DNA of 64,000 nucleotides from Serinicoccus marinus DSM 15273. Its GTDB lineage: Bacteria; Actinomycetota; Actinomycetes; Actinomycetales; Dermatophilaceae. Of this stretch, positions 8,988-17,448 are shown piece after piece (position 1 is the stretch's first letter; every line of letters starts with the position of its first letter). The stretch spans positions 62,001 to 126,000 of the forward strand of contig NZ_CP043808.1 of assembly GCF_008386315.1 (NCBI RefSeq), written 5' to 3'. The notes under the pieces are model-generated. The model worked only from the letters and a program-made list of their open reading frames with translations, was not told where the DNA came from and made no database searches. Position numbers and translations under genes: made by a program.

Positions 8988-10643
8988 ATGACCGATGTGG
9001 TCCAGGATCTGGTCGTCCTCGTGGACGAGGACGGCCGCGCCCTCGGCACGGCCCCGCGGCAGGGCGTCCACACCGCGTCGACCCCACGGCACCGCGCCTT
9101 CTCGCTCTATCTCTTCGACGAGCAGGGGCGGGTGCTGCTCACCCGGCGGGCGCTGTCCAAGCGGACCTGGCCGGGCGTCTGGACCAACGCCTGCTGCGGC
9201 CACCCCCGGCCGGACGAGTCCGACGGGGCCGCGGTGCGCCGGCGGCTGCAGGAGGAGCTGGGCGTCGACGTCACCGACCTCCAGCTCGCCCTGCCCACGT
9301 TCGCCTACCGCGCGACGGACGCGAGCGGGATCGTCGAGAACGAGGTCTGCCCGGTCTTCGCCGGACGGGTGAGCGGCGAGCTCCTCCCCGACCCGGCGGA
9401 GGTGGCCGAGCACCTCTGGGTCGAGTGGGACGACCTGGTCGCGGGCGTGCGCGCCCTCCCCGGGGTCTACAGCCCGTGGGCGGCCGAGCAGGTGCCCCTG
9501 CTGGAGTCCGAGCGCCTCCGGCTGCCGCTGCGACCGGGCTCCCCGGCGGATGCTCGGGCCACGGGTGGCGCGGAGCCGCGCGGCACCCTCGACCGGGTCG
9601 AGGCGCTCATCGGGGATGAGTGCTCCTGGACCGACCAGATGTGGTCGACCCTCGCCCCGAGCGGGCCGGTCGACCTGATCGCCGACGAGCCGGGCGACCT
9701 GCCGAGCTGGCTGCGCGCCGTGCTCACCCACGGCGGCAAGCGACTGCGGCCGCGCATGGGCCATTGGGGCTTCGTCGCCGCCGGGGGGCGCCTCGGCTCC
9801 CGCTCCCACGACGACCTCGTGCGGGCGGCCGCCGCCCTGGAGATGCTCCACGCCTTCGCGCTCATCCACGACGACGTCATGGACCAGTCGTCCACCCGGC
9901 GGGGCGCGCCTGCCGCCCACGTCGTGGCGGCGAAGAGGCACCGGCAGGGCGGTGGTCAGGGGCGCGCGGAGCGGTTCGGCGAGAACATCGCGATCCTCCT
10001 CGGTGACCTCGCGCACTCCCTGGCCGACCGCCTCGTGAACCCCCTCCCGAGCACGATGCGCGACTACTGGTACGAGCTGAACCTGGAGCTCATCGCCGGG
10101 CAGCGCGGCGACCTGACCGGCTCCGCGGCGGGCCGGCGGGACCTGGCCCACGCCGAGGCCGTCGCGGCCCTGAAGTCCGGCGCCTACACCATCGAGCGAC
10201 CGCTGCAGCTCGGCTCGCTGGCCGCCGTCGCCGACGGGGAGCAGCGCGAGGCGCTCTCGGCCTACGGTCGGCACCTGGGCCGCGCCTTCGCCTGGCGCGA
10301 CGACATCCTCGGGGTGTGGGGCGAGCCGGAGCGGACGGGCAAGCCCAGCGGCGACGACCTGCGCGAGGGCAAGACCACGCTCATCTGGGTGCTGGGGTCC
10401 GAGCGGCTGACCGGTGCGGCGGCCGACGCGATGGCCCGGGTCGGCACCGACCAGGCCCGCGCCGAGGACGTCGCGGTGCTGCAGGACGCCCTGGAGTCGG
10501 CCGGCGTCCGGCAGGACCTGGAGACGAGGATCCGCGAGGAGGTCGAGGCCGCCGAGGCGGCGCTCCGGCCGGGCCTGCTCACCGAGGAGGGCATCGCCGG
10601 TCTGCGCGACGAGGCCCGCGCGATCGCCTGGAGGGACGCATGA
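8988..10643 (+). CDS. Isopentenyl-diphosphate isomerase fused to a geranylgeranyl-diphosphate synthase
   Basis: A single uninterrupted frame of 551 residues with two enzymes. Residues 1-180 are a type I IPP isomerase: TNACCGHP with the catalytic Cys near residue 69, a Nudix-like RRRLQEELG at 85-93, and NEVCPVF with the catalytic Glu near 119. A short linker rich in Pro, Ala and Gly (about 181-200) leads to a trans-prenyltransferase of the CrtE/IdsA type. That half has GGKRLRP (249-255), the first Asp-rich motif IHDDVMD (about 293-299), and the second Asp motif RDDILG (about 437-442) followed by TGKPSGDDLREGK. The fusion would make DMAPP and elongate it to GGPP on one chain. ATG 8988 has a GGGAG site; the stop overlaps crtI as ATGA. 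Most relatives encode these as separate neighbouring genes. Confidence 0.88.
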   Translation: MTDVVQDLVVLVDEDGRALGTAPRQGVHTASTPRHRAFSLYLFDEQGRVLLTRRALSKRTWPGVWTNACCGHPRPDESDGAAVRRRLQEELGVDVTDLQLALPTFAYRATDASGIVENEVCPVFAGRVSGELLPDPAEVAEHLWVEWDDLVAGVRALPGVYSPWAAEQVPLLESERLRLPLRPGSPADARATGGAEPRGTLDRVEALIGDECSWTDQMWSTLAPSGPVDLIADEPGDLPSWLRAVLTHGGKRLRPRMGHWGFVAAGGRLGSRSHDDLVRAAAALEMLHAFALIHDDVMDQSSTRRGAPAAHVVAAKRHRQGGGQGRAERFGENIAILLGDLAHSLADRLVNPLPSTMRDYWYELNLELIAGQRGDLTGSAAGRRDLAHAEAVAALKSGAYTIERPLQLGSLAAVADGEQREALSAYGRHLGRAFAWRDDILGVWGEPERTGKPSGDDLREGKTTLIWVLGSERLTGAAADAMARVGTDQARAEDVAVLQDALESAGVRQDLETRIREEVEAAEAALRPGLLTEEGIAGLRDEARAIAWRDA

Positions 10644-12124
10644 GCCACATCGTCGTCGTCGGGGCAGGCCTCGCCGGTCTGGCCGCAGCCTGCCACCTGG
10701 TCGGGGACGGGCACCGGGTCACCGTCGTCGAGCGCGAGGACGTCCCGGGCGGGCGGGCCGGCCGGCTCACCCAGGACGGCTTCACCTTCGACACCGGGCC
10801 GACCGTGCTGACGATGCCGGACCTCATCGACCGACCCCTGCGTGCCGCCGGGTCGAGCCTCGCGGAGCGGCTGGAGCTGAGGCTCCTGGACCCGGCATAC
10901 CGCGGCTTCTTCGCCGACGGGTCCACGCTCGACGTCCGCCACGGCCACGCCGGGATGCGCGAGGAGATCCACCGCGAGTGCGGCAGCGTCGACGCCGCGG
11001 CCTTCGACGAGTTCGTCGGCTGGCTGCGCCGGCTCTACCTCGCCGAGATGCCGCACTTCATCGACCGCAACTTCGACCGCCCCACCGACCTGCTGGCCCG
11101 CCCCCGCGCCGCCGCGCAGCTGCTGGGCATGGGTGGCTTCGGCCGGCTCGGCCCGATGATCCGCCGCCGCTTCTCCGACGAGCGGCTGCACCGGCTCTTC
11201 TCCTTCCAGGCGATGTATGCCGGGCTCGCCCCGGACGAGGCGCTGTCGATCTACGCGGTCATCACCTACATGGACTCCATCGAGGGCGTCTTCTTCCCGC
11301 GCGGCGGGATGCGCGCGGTCCCCGACGCGCTCGCCGGGGCCGCGGCCGACGCCGGTGCGCAGTTCCGCTACGGCACCTCGGTGACCTCGCTGCTGCGCGA
11401 CTCGGCGGGTCGGGTGCGCGGCGTGGCCACCGACGACGGCGAGCACGTCGCCGCCGACGCGGTGGTGGCCACCGTGGACCTGCCCAGCGTCTACCGCTGG
11501 TGGCTCCCGGACGTGCGCCCACCGCGTGCCGTGAGCGGGCTGCTGGGCGGGCGCTACTCGCCCTCCTGCGTGGTGTGGCACGTCGGGGTCGAGGGCGTGC
11601 CCGAGGGCAAGGGGCACCACAACATCCACTTCGGGCATGAGTGGTCCGGCGCCTTCGACGACCTGCTGAAGCGGGGCACCCTCATGGGCGACCCCTCCCG
11701 GCTGGTGACCGTGCACTCGCTCGACGACGAGGAGGCCGCCCCGGAGGGCCACAGCACGCTCTACGTCCTGGAGCCGACGCCCAACCTCGAGGTCGGCTCG
11801 GTCGACTGGGAGCGGGAGTCTACCCGCGACATGATGCGCGAGCGGCTGCTGACCTTCCTCGACGAGGCGGGCTACCCCACCGGTGTCGTCACCGAGCAGC
11901 TCGTCACCCCGGCGGACTGGCAGGCGCAGGGCATGGCCGCCGGCACGCCGTTCGCGCTGGCCCACACCTTCCCGCAGACCGGACCGTTCCGGCCGAACAA
12001 CATCGACCGGCGGGTGCCCGGCCTCGTCTTCGCCGGCTCCGGCACGGTGCCGGGTGTCGGGGTGCCGATGGTCCTCCCCTCCGGCCGGCTCGCGGCCGAG
12101 CGGGTGCGTCAGCTCGTCGGCTGA
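10640..12124 (+). CDS. crtI: Phytoene desaturase
   Basis: Encodes 494 residues of the CrtI-type FAD desaturase family. It is expected to convert colourless phytoene stepwise to lycopene at the membrane surface. It has the N-terminal dinucleotide fold VVVGAGLAGLAAACHL, the family stretch GFTFDTGPTVLTMP, a central RGGMRAVPDALA, and the C-terminal FAD motif GLVFAGSGTVPGVGVPMVLPSG. ATG overlaps the stop of the idi::crtE fusion by four bases, so translation is coupled. The desaturation step number cannot be read from sequence, but the cyclase next door implies lycopene as product. Confidence 0.93.
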   Translation: MSHIVVVGAGLAGLAAACHLVGDGHRVTVVEREDVPGGRAGRLTQDGFTFDTGPTVLTMPDLIDRPLRAAGSSLAERLELRLLDPAYRGFFADGSTLDVRHGHAGMREEIHRECGSVDAAAFDEFVGWLRRLYLAEMPHFIDRNFDRPTDLLARPRAAAQLLGMGGFGRLGPMIRRRFSDERLHRLFSFQAMYAGLAPDEALSIYAVITYMDSIEGVFFPRGGMRAVPDALAGAAADAGAQFRYGTSVTSLLRDSAGRVRGVATDDGEHVAADAVVATVDLPSVYRWWLPDVRPPRAVSGLLGGRYSPSCVVWHVGVEGVPEGKGHHNIHFGHEWSGAFDDLLKRGTLMGDPSRLVTVHSLDDEEAAPEGHSTLYVLEPTPNLEVGSVDWERESTRDMMRERLLTFLDEAGYPTGVVTEQLVTPADWQAQGMAAGTPFALAHTFPQTGPFRPNNIDRRVPGLVFAGSGTVPGVGVPMVLPSGRLAAERVRQLVG

Positions 12125-12133
12125 CAGCAGTCG

Positions 12134-13273
12134 TCACCGGCCGAGCCGCAGGCCCTCCCACGGGGCGCCGAAGGTGGCGCGCACCAGCTCGACGCGGCCG
12201 TGCCCGGGCATCGCGGAGAACATCTGCCACATCGCGCCCAGCAGCTCCGGGGCACCGCTGGTGCGGGACATGAAGGCGCGCTGCCGGTGCGGCCCGAGCC
12301 GGCCGAAGGCCTCGAAGAGCTCGAGCGTGCCGTCGGTGTCCAACCGCAGTAGTGCCCGCAACCCCAGCTCGCGCACCACGTCGGCCGGCCCGGCCACGTC
12401 GACCTGGTGCGCTCGCTCCCCGGCTGCGAGCTGCGCGGCGAGGGTGCGGGCGCGGGCCAGCGAGGACGCGACCGAGTAGCCGGTGACCGGGTGCCCCCCG
12501 CGTCCCGCCACGCCCAGGGCCACCGTGCCCTCGGGGGCTGGCGCGTCGCGTCCGCGCATCGGGATGCGCACCACCTCGCGGCTCCGCGGTTCGTCCAGGG
12601 CGTCCATCGCGACGCCCCGGGCCCGCAGCCGGTGCTGCAGCCGGTCCCGGAGCTGGGCGACGGGCATACCGGGTGCTGCCGCCAGGCAGGTCTCCTCCAT
12701 CAGCACCTCCTGCGGCCCGAGCGGGATGGCGTAGAGGAAGGTCGGGACCCCGCCGGGGCTGGGGTGGGGCGACCAGTCGGTGCGCCAGTCCATGAGCAGC
12801 GCCTCGGCCCCGTCCAGGGCCGGGACGGCCACCTCGCTCGGGACCACGACGCCGTAGGCCGTCTGCGCGGCGGCGGGGTCGTCCGGCACGTGACCCGCGG
12901 GGCGGGCGCCCCGGGCGTCGACCACCACCCGGGCCCGCCCGCGCAGGCCCGTCATCTCCACATCCGTCAGACGGGCCCGCTCGACGGTGGCTCCTTCCAG
13001 CGGCAGGGTCCGCTGCAGCTCGGCGTTGTCCAGCACCACGTAGGCCCGGTCCAACCGGTGCCGGCCCCGGCTGCGCAGCTCGGGCTGCGCGACGCGGTGC
13101 CGGACGACCGCCGTTGGGAGGTGGCTCAGCTCGTCCTCCCAGACGCCGTAGGTCGGACGCCACACCGCATCGGGGCGGGGGTCGACCGCCAGCACGTCCA
13201 GCCCCCGGTCCACGCAGTGGGACGCGAGGGCGCGCCCGGCCGGCCCCAGGCCGACGATCGCGACGTCGTGCAC
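12134..13273 (-). CDS. crtY: Lycopene cyclase (CrtY/CrtL type)
   Basis: Encodes 379 residues. The flavoprotein fold starts with VAIVGLGPAGRALASHC, followed by the cyclase-typical PTYGVWEDEL. Further on come FLYAIPLG and GRGGHPVTGYSVASSLARA, both conserved in lycopene beta-cyclases. It should close the ends of lycopene to beta-ionone rings, giving beta-carotene, the substrate needed for CrtU aromatisation. GTG 13273 was chosen because GGAGGTGA lies directly upstream and the fold begins at residue 4. It is transcribed convergently with crtI (9-bp gap) and divergently from crtB (45-bp gap). This is a single-chain cyclase rather than the split CrtYc/CrtYd pair of Brevibacterium. Confidence 0.85.
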   Translation of the reverse strand: MHDVAIVGLGPAGRALASHCVDRGLDVLAVDPRPDAVWRPTYGVWEDELSHLPTAVVRHRVAQPELRSRGRHRLDRAYVVLDNAELQRTLPLEGATVERARLTDVEMTGLRGRARVVVDARGARPAGHVPDDPAAAQTAYGVVVPSEVAVPALDGAEALLMDWRTDWSPHPSPGGVPTFLYAIPLGPQEVLMEETCLAAAPGMPVAQLRDRLQHRLRARGVAMDALDEPRSREVVRIPMRGRDAPAPEGTVALGVAGRGGHPVTGYSVASSLARARTLAAQLAAGERAHQVDVAGPADVVRELGLRALLRLDTDGTLELFEAFGRLGPHRQRAFMSRTSGAPELLGAMWQMFSAMPGHGRVELVRATFGAPWEGLRLGR

Positions 13274-13306
13274 CGCCTCACCTCCGTCCCCGAGCCTATC
13301 CGCCGG

Positions 13307-13312
13307 TAGGCT
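13307..13312 (+). promoter_or_regulatory. Leaderless -10 element of crtB
   Basis: TAGGCT ends six bases before the crtB ATG at 13319, predicting a leaderless transcript. The same 45-bp gap must also hold the crtY ribosome site on the other strand, so the divergent promoters are tightly packed. Confidence 0.5.
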
Positions 13313-13318
13313 GGGGAC

Positions 13319-14242
13319 ATGGCGCGACGGGGCACGGAGGCTGCGGACCCGGTCCTGGCGGAGGGCTACGCGGAGTGCGAGCGGCTGACCCGTCGCCACG
13401 GCACGACCTACTACTGGGGTGCCCGCCTGCTGCCGCCCGGGCAACGCGTCGACGTCTACGCCGTGTATGCCCTGTGCCGGCTGGCCGACGACATCGTCGA
13501 CGAGCCCGAGACGGTCCGGGTCCCGGTGCCACCCGACCCCGACCCGGGGGTCAGGCTGCGCCGCTTCGAGGAGCTGTTCACCTCGGCGCTGGCGCAGGGG
13601 GGATCGAGCGACCCGGTGATGGCGGCCGTGGCGGACAGCCTGCGCCGGCGCGGCACCGACCCCGAGTGCTTCGACCGTTTCTTCCGGGCGATGGAGCTCG
13701 ACCTCACCCGCGAGACGTGGGCCAGCTGGGAGGAGCTGCGGGACGGCTACATGGAGGGCTCGGCCGCGGTCATCGGCGAGATGATGCTGCCGGTCCTCGA
13801 GCCCACCACCCCGGCCGCGAAGGCCCCCGCGCGCTCCCTGGGGCTCGCCTTCCAGCTCACCAACTTCCTGCGCGACGTCGGCGAGGACCTCGACCGGGGG
13901 AGGGTCTACCTCCCCCAGGACGATCTCGCGCGGCACGGCGCCGACCCGCACCAGCGAGCCGTGACGCCGGCCTGGCGGGCGATGATGGCCGAGCAGATCG
14001 CCCGCAACCGGGAGCTCTACGCCGACGCCTCCCGCGGCGTCGCCATGCTGCCGCCCCGGGGCGCCCGGTGCGTGGCCACCGCGCTGCGGATGTACTCCCT
14101 CATCCTGGACCGGATCGAGGCGGCCGACTACGACGTCTTCACCGCGCGCCGCCGGGTGCCCCGGCGGACGAAGGTGGCGATCCTGACCGACGTGCTGGGA
14201 CGCGGTCCGCTGCACCGCCTCCCCGGCCCGGTGGGGGCGTGA
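13319..14242 (+). CDS. crtB: Phytoene synthase
   Basis: Encodes 307 residues of the squalene/phytoene synthase family. It joins two GGPP molecules to phytoene, the first committed carotenoid step. Visible signatures are YYWGARLLP, the first Asp motif CRLADDIVDEP, GYMEGSAAVIGEMML, and QLTNFLRDVGEDLDRGRVYLP, which holds the second Asp motif. ATG 13319 is fixed by the leaderless promoter. Its stop overlaps the next small membrane gene as GTGA. Confidence 0.93.
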   Translation: MARRGTEAADPVLAEGYAECERLTRRHGTTYYWGARLLPPGQRVDVYAVYALCRLADDIVDEPETVRVPVPPDPDPGVRLRRFEELFTSALAQGGSSDPVMAAVADSLRRRGTDPECFDRFFRAMELDLTRETWASWEELRDGYMEGSAAVIGEMMLPVLEPTTPAAKAPARSLGLAFQLTNFLRDVGEDLDRGRVYLPQDDLARHGADPHQRAVTPAWRAMMAEQIARNRELYADASRGVAMLPPRGARCVATALRMYSLILDRIEAADYDVFTARRRVPRRTKVAILTDVLGRGPLHRLPGPVGA

Positions 14243-14679
14243 GCCGGATGGCGCTGCGCCTGCCCGCAGGGATGCCGCACCCGCACCTCGTCGTGCTGCG
14301 CACGCTCGCGACGCTGGCGCTGAGCGCCGTCGTCGCCCAGGCCGGCTGGGCAGCGGCCTTCCTCGGCGGGCAGGGCCAGTACGTCGGCTACCACCGCGTC
14401 GGGGCCTGGGTGACCGCAGGCGTCGTGGTGCTGACGGCGGTCGGCTACCTGGTGCTGCGGCGGTCAGCCGGTCCGGTCAACCTCTCCCTCGCCCTGCTCC
14501 TGGCGCTCGCGGTCGTCGTGCAGGTCACGCTGGGACGTGCCGGGGCCGCCTCGGCGCACATCTTCCTGGGGGTGCTCATCGCCATGGTGGCGACCGCGCT
14601 CACCTCCTGGACGTATCGTCACTCGCTGTCGGACGGTGAGGACGACCCGGTCGACAGGTCGAGACCGCGCAGCCAGTAG
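14239..14679 (+). CDS. Four-helix membrane protein downstream of crtB
   Basis: Encodes 146 residues from GTG 14239, which overlaps the crtB stop; ATG 14248 is an alternative. Four hydrophobic helices are evident at about residues 18-38, 52-72, 79-97 and 104-124. A His follows the first helix (GYHRVGAW) and another sits in SAHIFLGV. The layout resembles small integral membrane proteins of the DUF6220 type, with helix-bound His, but I am not sure of the family. Coupling to crtB suggests a supporting role in the membrane part of carotenoid synthesis. Its 3' end overlaps the P450 gene on the other strand by about 60 bases. It ends in TAG, showing that TAG works as a normal stop in this genome. 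Confidence 0.6.
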   Translation: MSRMALRLPAGMPHPHLVVLRTLATLALSAVVAQAGWAAAFLGGQGQYVGYHRVGAWVTAGVVVLTAVGYLVLRRSAGPVNLSLALLLALAVVVQVTLGRAGAASAHIFLGVLIAMVATALTSWTYRHSLSDGEDDPVDRSRPRSQ

Positions 14680-15863
14680 CCCTCGATGAGGTGGTCCCAG
14701 CCGAGCTCGGGCTGCTGCGCGACGCGGGGCCGGTGCGCCAGGAGCCGCACCAGCAGCGCGTCCGTCTCGAGCAGGGCCAGCGGCTGACCAGGGCACTTGT
14801 GCTCGCCGTCACCGAAGGCCAGTCCCGACCCGCCCGTGCCGCGGGGCATCGCCCGGCCCGGGCACAGGCCCATCGGTGCCGCACCGACGGCCTCTTCGTC
14901 GGTGTTGGTGGCGCGGACGCAGACGTCGACGAGGTCGCCGGCCGGGATCGTCCAGGTGTCGTCCCCGTCACGGATCTCGACCGGCTCCTGCACCCGGCGG
15001 TAGAGGTGGCCCACCACCGGCTCCAGCCGGATGATCTCCTCGAGCATCTCGAGCCGGGCGGGCTGGTCCGCGGCGAGATAGGTCTCCAGCAGGTCGGGGT
15101 CCTCCAGCAGGTGCCAGGCGGCCATGACGATGAACTCCCGCGTGGTGACCATCCCCGCCGTCCCGTAGGTGACGCACTCCACGAGGATGCTGGCGGGGCT
15201 GTAGCCCTCCGCCAGCAGGTGGCTGACGATGTCGGTCCGGGGGGTGCGGCGCCGGGACCGCACGGCCGGCCGCACGTCGGACCACCAGAAGCGCAGCACG
15301 GGCCACAACCCGTTGCGCGCGGCCCGGGCCCAGGCCCGGCGGGAGCGGCCCAGGTCGGCCCGGGTGATGTCGAAGGGCGGCTGGTTGAAGAAGCTCACCA
15401 GGCGGCGTGACATCGCGGGGACCGGGGACTCGGTCAGGCCGACCAGCTCGGCCGTCACCTCGACGGTGTAGTGCAGCGCGGCCTCGTCCAGCCGCACCCG
15501 ACCCTCCTCGAGGAAGGTCGCCACGAGCCGGTCGGCGCACCGGGCCATCGTGGCGCCGTAGCGGTCGGCGACCACCGCAGGGGCCAGGAACCGGGCGACC
15601 TTGCGGCGTTGCTCGTCGTGCTGCGGCCCGTCGGAGACGAGGATCGGGTGGTGCTCCAGGCGGCCGCGCGGGATCGCCTCGGCCGTGAAGCCCGCCTGCG
15701 TGGTGCGGTGGCGTGCCCGCAGCAGCTGGCGGGCCGGCGCCAGCGCGCGCAGCCGCCAGACGGTGCTGACACCCTGCTGTCCGCCGGCGTCGACCCGCTC
15801 GACCCGCGGGCGGGTGGCCTCGTCGGGCCGCTGCGCCCGGCGGGCGTCCGGCCCCGGGCTCAC
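14619..15863 (-). CDS. Cytochrome P450, probable carotenoid ring hydroxylase
   Basis: Encodes 414 residues with the P450 landmarks: the I-helix region GTAGMVTTREF, the K-helix ExxR in EEIIRLEPVVG, and the heme-binding loop FGDGEHKCPGQPLAL with the axial Cys. GTG 15863 lies one base after the crtU stop, so P450, crtU and crtT form one operon (crtT first). Linkage to an aromatic-carotene enzyme suggests it hydroxylates the aryl ring. In Brevibacterium a P450-dependent step makes 3,3'-dihydroxyisorenieratene. The substrate is inference from context; the P450 assignment itself is secure. Confidence 0.85.
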   Translation of the reverse strand: MSPGPDARRAQRPDEATRPRVERVDAGGQQGVSTVWRLRALAPARQLLRARHRTTQAGFTAEAIPRGRLEHHPILVSDGPQHDEQRRKVARFLAPAVVADRYGATMARCADRLVATFLEEGRVRLDEAALHYTVEVTAELVGLTESPVPAMSRRLVSFFNQPPFDITRADLGRSRRAWARAARNGLWPVLRFWWSDVRPAVRSRRRTPRTDIVSHLLAEGYSPASILVECVTYGTAGMVTTREFIVMAAWHLLEDPDLLETYLAADQPARLEMLEEIIRLEPVVGHLYRRVQEPVEIRDGDDTWTIPAGDLVDVCVRATNTDEEAVGAAPMGLCPGRAMPRGTGGSGLAFGDGEHKCPGQPLALLETDALLVRLLAHRPRVAQQPELGWDHLIEGYWLRGLDLSTGSSSPSDSE

Positions 15864-15864
15864 C

Positions 15865-17448
15865 TCACGCCACCGTCCGGCCCGGCCGGCGTCTCAGCAG
15901 TCCCTGGAGCGGCACGGTCCAGAGGTCCTCGCCCCGGACGCCCCACCCGGAGAGCAGCTCGTTCGCCGCCAGCACCCCGGTGACCGCCGCGCGCTCCATG
16001 AGGGCGATGGGCCACGCGGTGCGCAGGCCGTCACCGGCGAGCACGAGCCCGGGGTAGGGGGTGTCCACCGTGAGCCGGTCCCGCCACGGCCCGGTGCTGA
16101 CCAGCCCGCAGTCGTCCTCGACCAGGAGCTCCTCGTGCAGCACGACCGCGTCCGCGGTCTCGGGGTAGACCTGGTGCAGGGAGCTGACCAGCCGCTCCCG
16201 GACGGCCTGCTCGTCCAGCCCGCAGCGTCCCTGCCCGGCGACACCCTCGTCCCGAGCCGGGTCGACGGCATACCCGTGCAGCTCCACGACCGAACCGGCG
16301 TGCTCCTGCGCCCAGACCTCCGCGCCGCGCTCGAAACGCTCCAGGACCGTGATGTTGTCCAGCAGGTCGTAGCCGCTGGTCCCGAGGAAGGCCTCGCGAC
16401 CGGCCTCGACCGGGCGGTCCAGCCACAGCCGCAGCACGGCGAAGGGTGGCGCGTTGCGCCCGGCCGCGACGCGCTCGTGCCAGGAACGGGTCGCCTCGTC
16501 CGTCGTCGCCGCCGACGCGGCCCACGGCTGCACCAGGTGCCGGGTCGCGCGGGGGTCGGTCGCGAGCACGACCGCGTCGGCGGTATGCCGCTCGCCCGCC
16601 ACCTCGACGTCCCAGCCGCCTTCCGGCCGCTGCTCCAGCGCCTCCACCCGCTCGCCGGTCCGCACCTGCGCACCGTGCTGCTCGAGGTAGCGGCACAGGG
16701 GGGCCCAGAGGGCGGTGTCGTAGTCGTCGTCGGGCACGTCGAAGATCAGGCCCTCGGAGGAGCCGGTGAAGTAGGTGTGGAACATCCCGACGAGCTCGCC
16801 GGCGCCGAACTCCGAGGGGTGGGCGAAGAAGGACCGCGCGAAGACCTCCAGCGCGAGGTGGCGGGCGCCCTCCGGGAAGCGCAGCCGGTCCAGGAAGTCG
16901 GCCGCGGACTCACCGTCGTAGCGCTCGTGGCTCTCCGGGTAGGACGTGCTGATGAGCTCCAGCGCGCTCGGCAGGTGGGTGCACGTCGGCGAGCCGGTGA
17001 CGGGGAAGGTGGGGCTGCGCAGCACGAAGGCCGCCAGGTTGGCGGGGGGTGAGGCCGGCAGGGCGGCGAAGCTGTCGGTGAGCCCGTCGCCGCGGCGCAG
17101 CGGGTAGTCGGGTACGGGCACGAGCCGCTCACCCCGCGGGTCGACCCGCCGCAGCAGCGCCCGCAGGGTGTAGTACTGCCGGAAGAAGGCGTGGAAGCCG
17201 CGCGACATGGTGCGCCCGTCGCCCACCGGCCAGGACCTGACCCGTCCGCCGAGGCTCTCCTGCGCCTCGACCAGGGTGACCCGCGCGCCGCGCTCGACGA
17301 GCGTCACGGCGGCGGCGATCCCGGCGATGCCGCCTCCCACGACGACCACGTCCTGGTCCGTCGTCAGCCGGGCTGCTCCCGGGGCGGCGCGGTGCAGCTG
17401 AGCGCGGCGGTCCCGTCCCGGCACGAGGCCCGGGCGCGTGCCGCTCAC
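15865..17448 (-). CDS. crtU: Isorenieratene synthase-like desaturase/methyltransferase
   Basis: Encodes 527 residues. The FAD fold VVVVGGGIAGIAAAVTLVERG begins at about residue 38, followed by LGGRVRSWPV and RGFHAFFRQYY, which is characteristic of CrtU-type enzymes. The C-terminus has the second FAD motif GLVLAGDGLRTAWPIALMERA. CrtU converts beta-ionone rings to aromatic chi/phi rings by desaturation with a methyl shift, turning beta-carotene into isorenieratene. GTG 17448 overlaps the crtT stop as GTGA. The FAD-dependent family is certain; the aromatase assignment rests on the crtT-crtU linkage and on overall resemblance. Confidence 0.8.
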   Translation of the reverse strand: MSGTRPGLVPGRDRRAQLHRAAPGAARLTTDQDVVVVGGGIAGIAAAVTLVERGARVTLVEAQESLGGRVRSWPVGDGRTMSRGFHAFFRQYYTLRALLRRVDPRGERLVPVPDYPLRRGDGLTDSFAALPASPPANLAAFVLRSPTFPVTGSPTCTHLPSALELISTSYPESHERYDGESAADFLDRLRFPEGARHLALEVFARSFFAHPSEFGAGELVGMFHTYFTGSSEGLIFDVPDDDYDTALWAPLCRYLEQHGAQVRTGERVEALEQRPEGGWDVEVAGERHTADAVVLATDPRATRHLVQPWAASAATTDEATRSWHERVAAGRNAPPFAVLRLWLDRPVEAGREAFLGTSGYDLLDNITVLERFERGAEVWAQEHAGSVVELHGYAVDPARDEGVAGQGRCGLDEQAVRERLVSSLHQVYPETADAVVLHEELLVEDDCGLVSTGPWRDRLTVDTPYPGLVLAGDGLRTAWPIALMERAAVTGVLAANELLSGWGVRGEDLWTVPLQGLLRRRPGRTVA

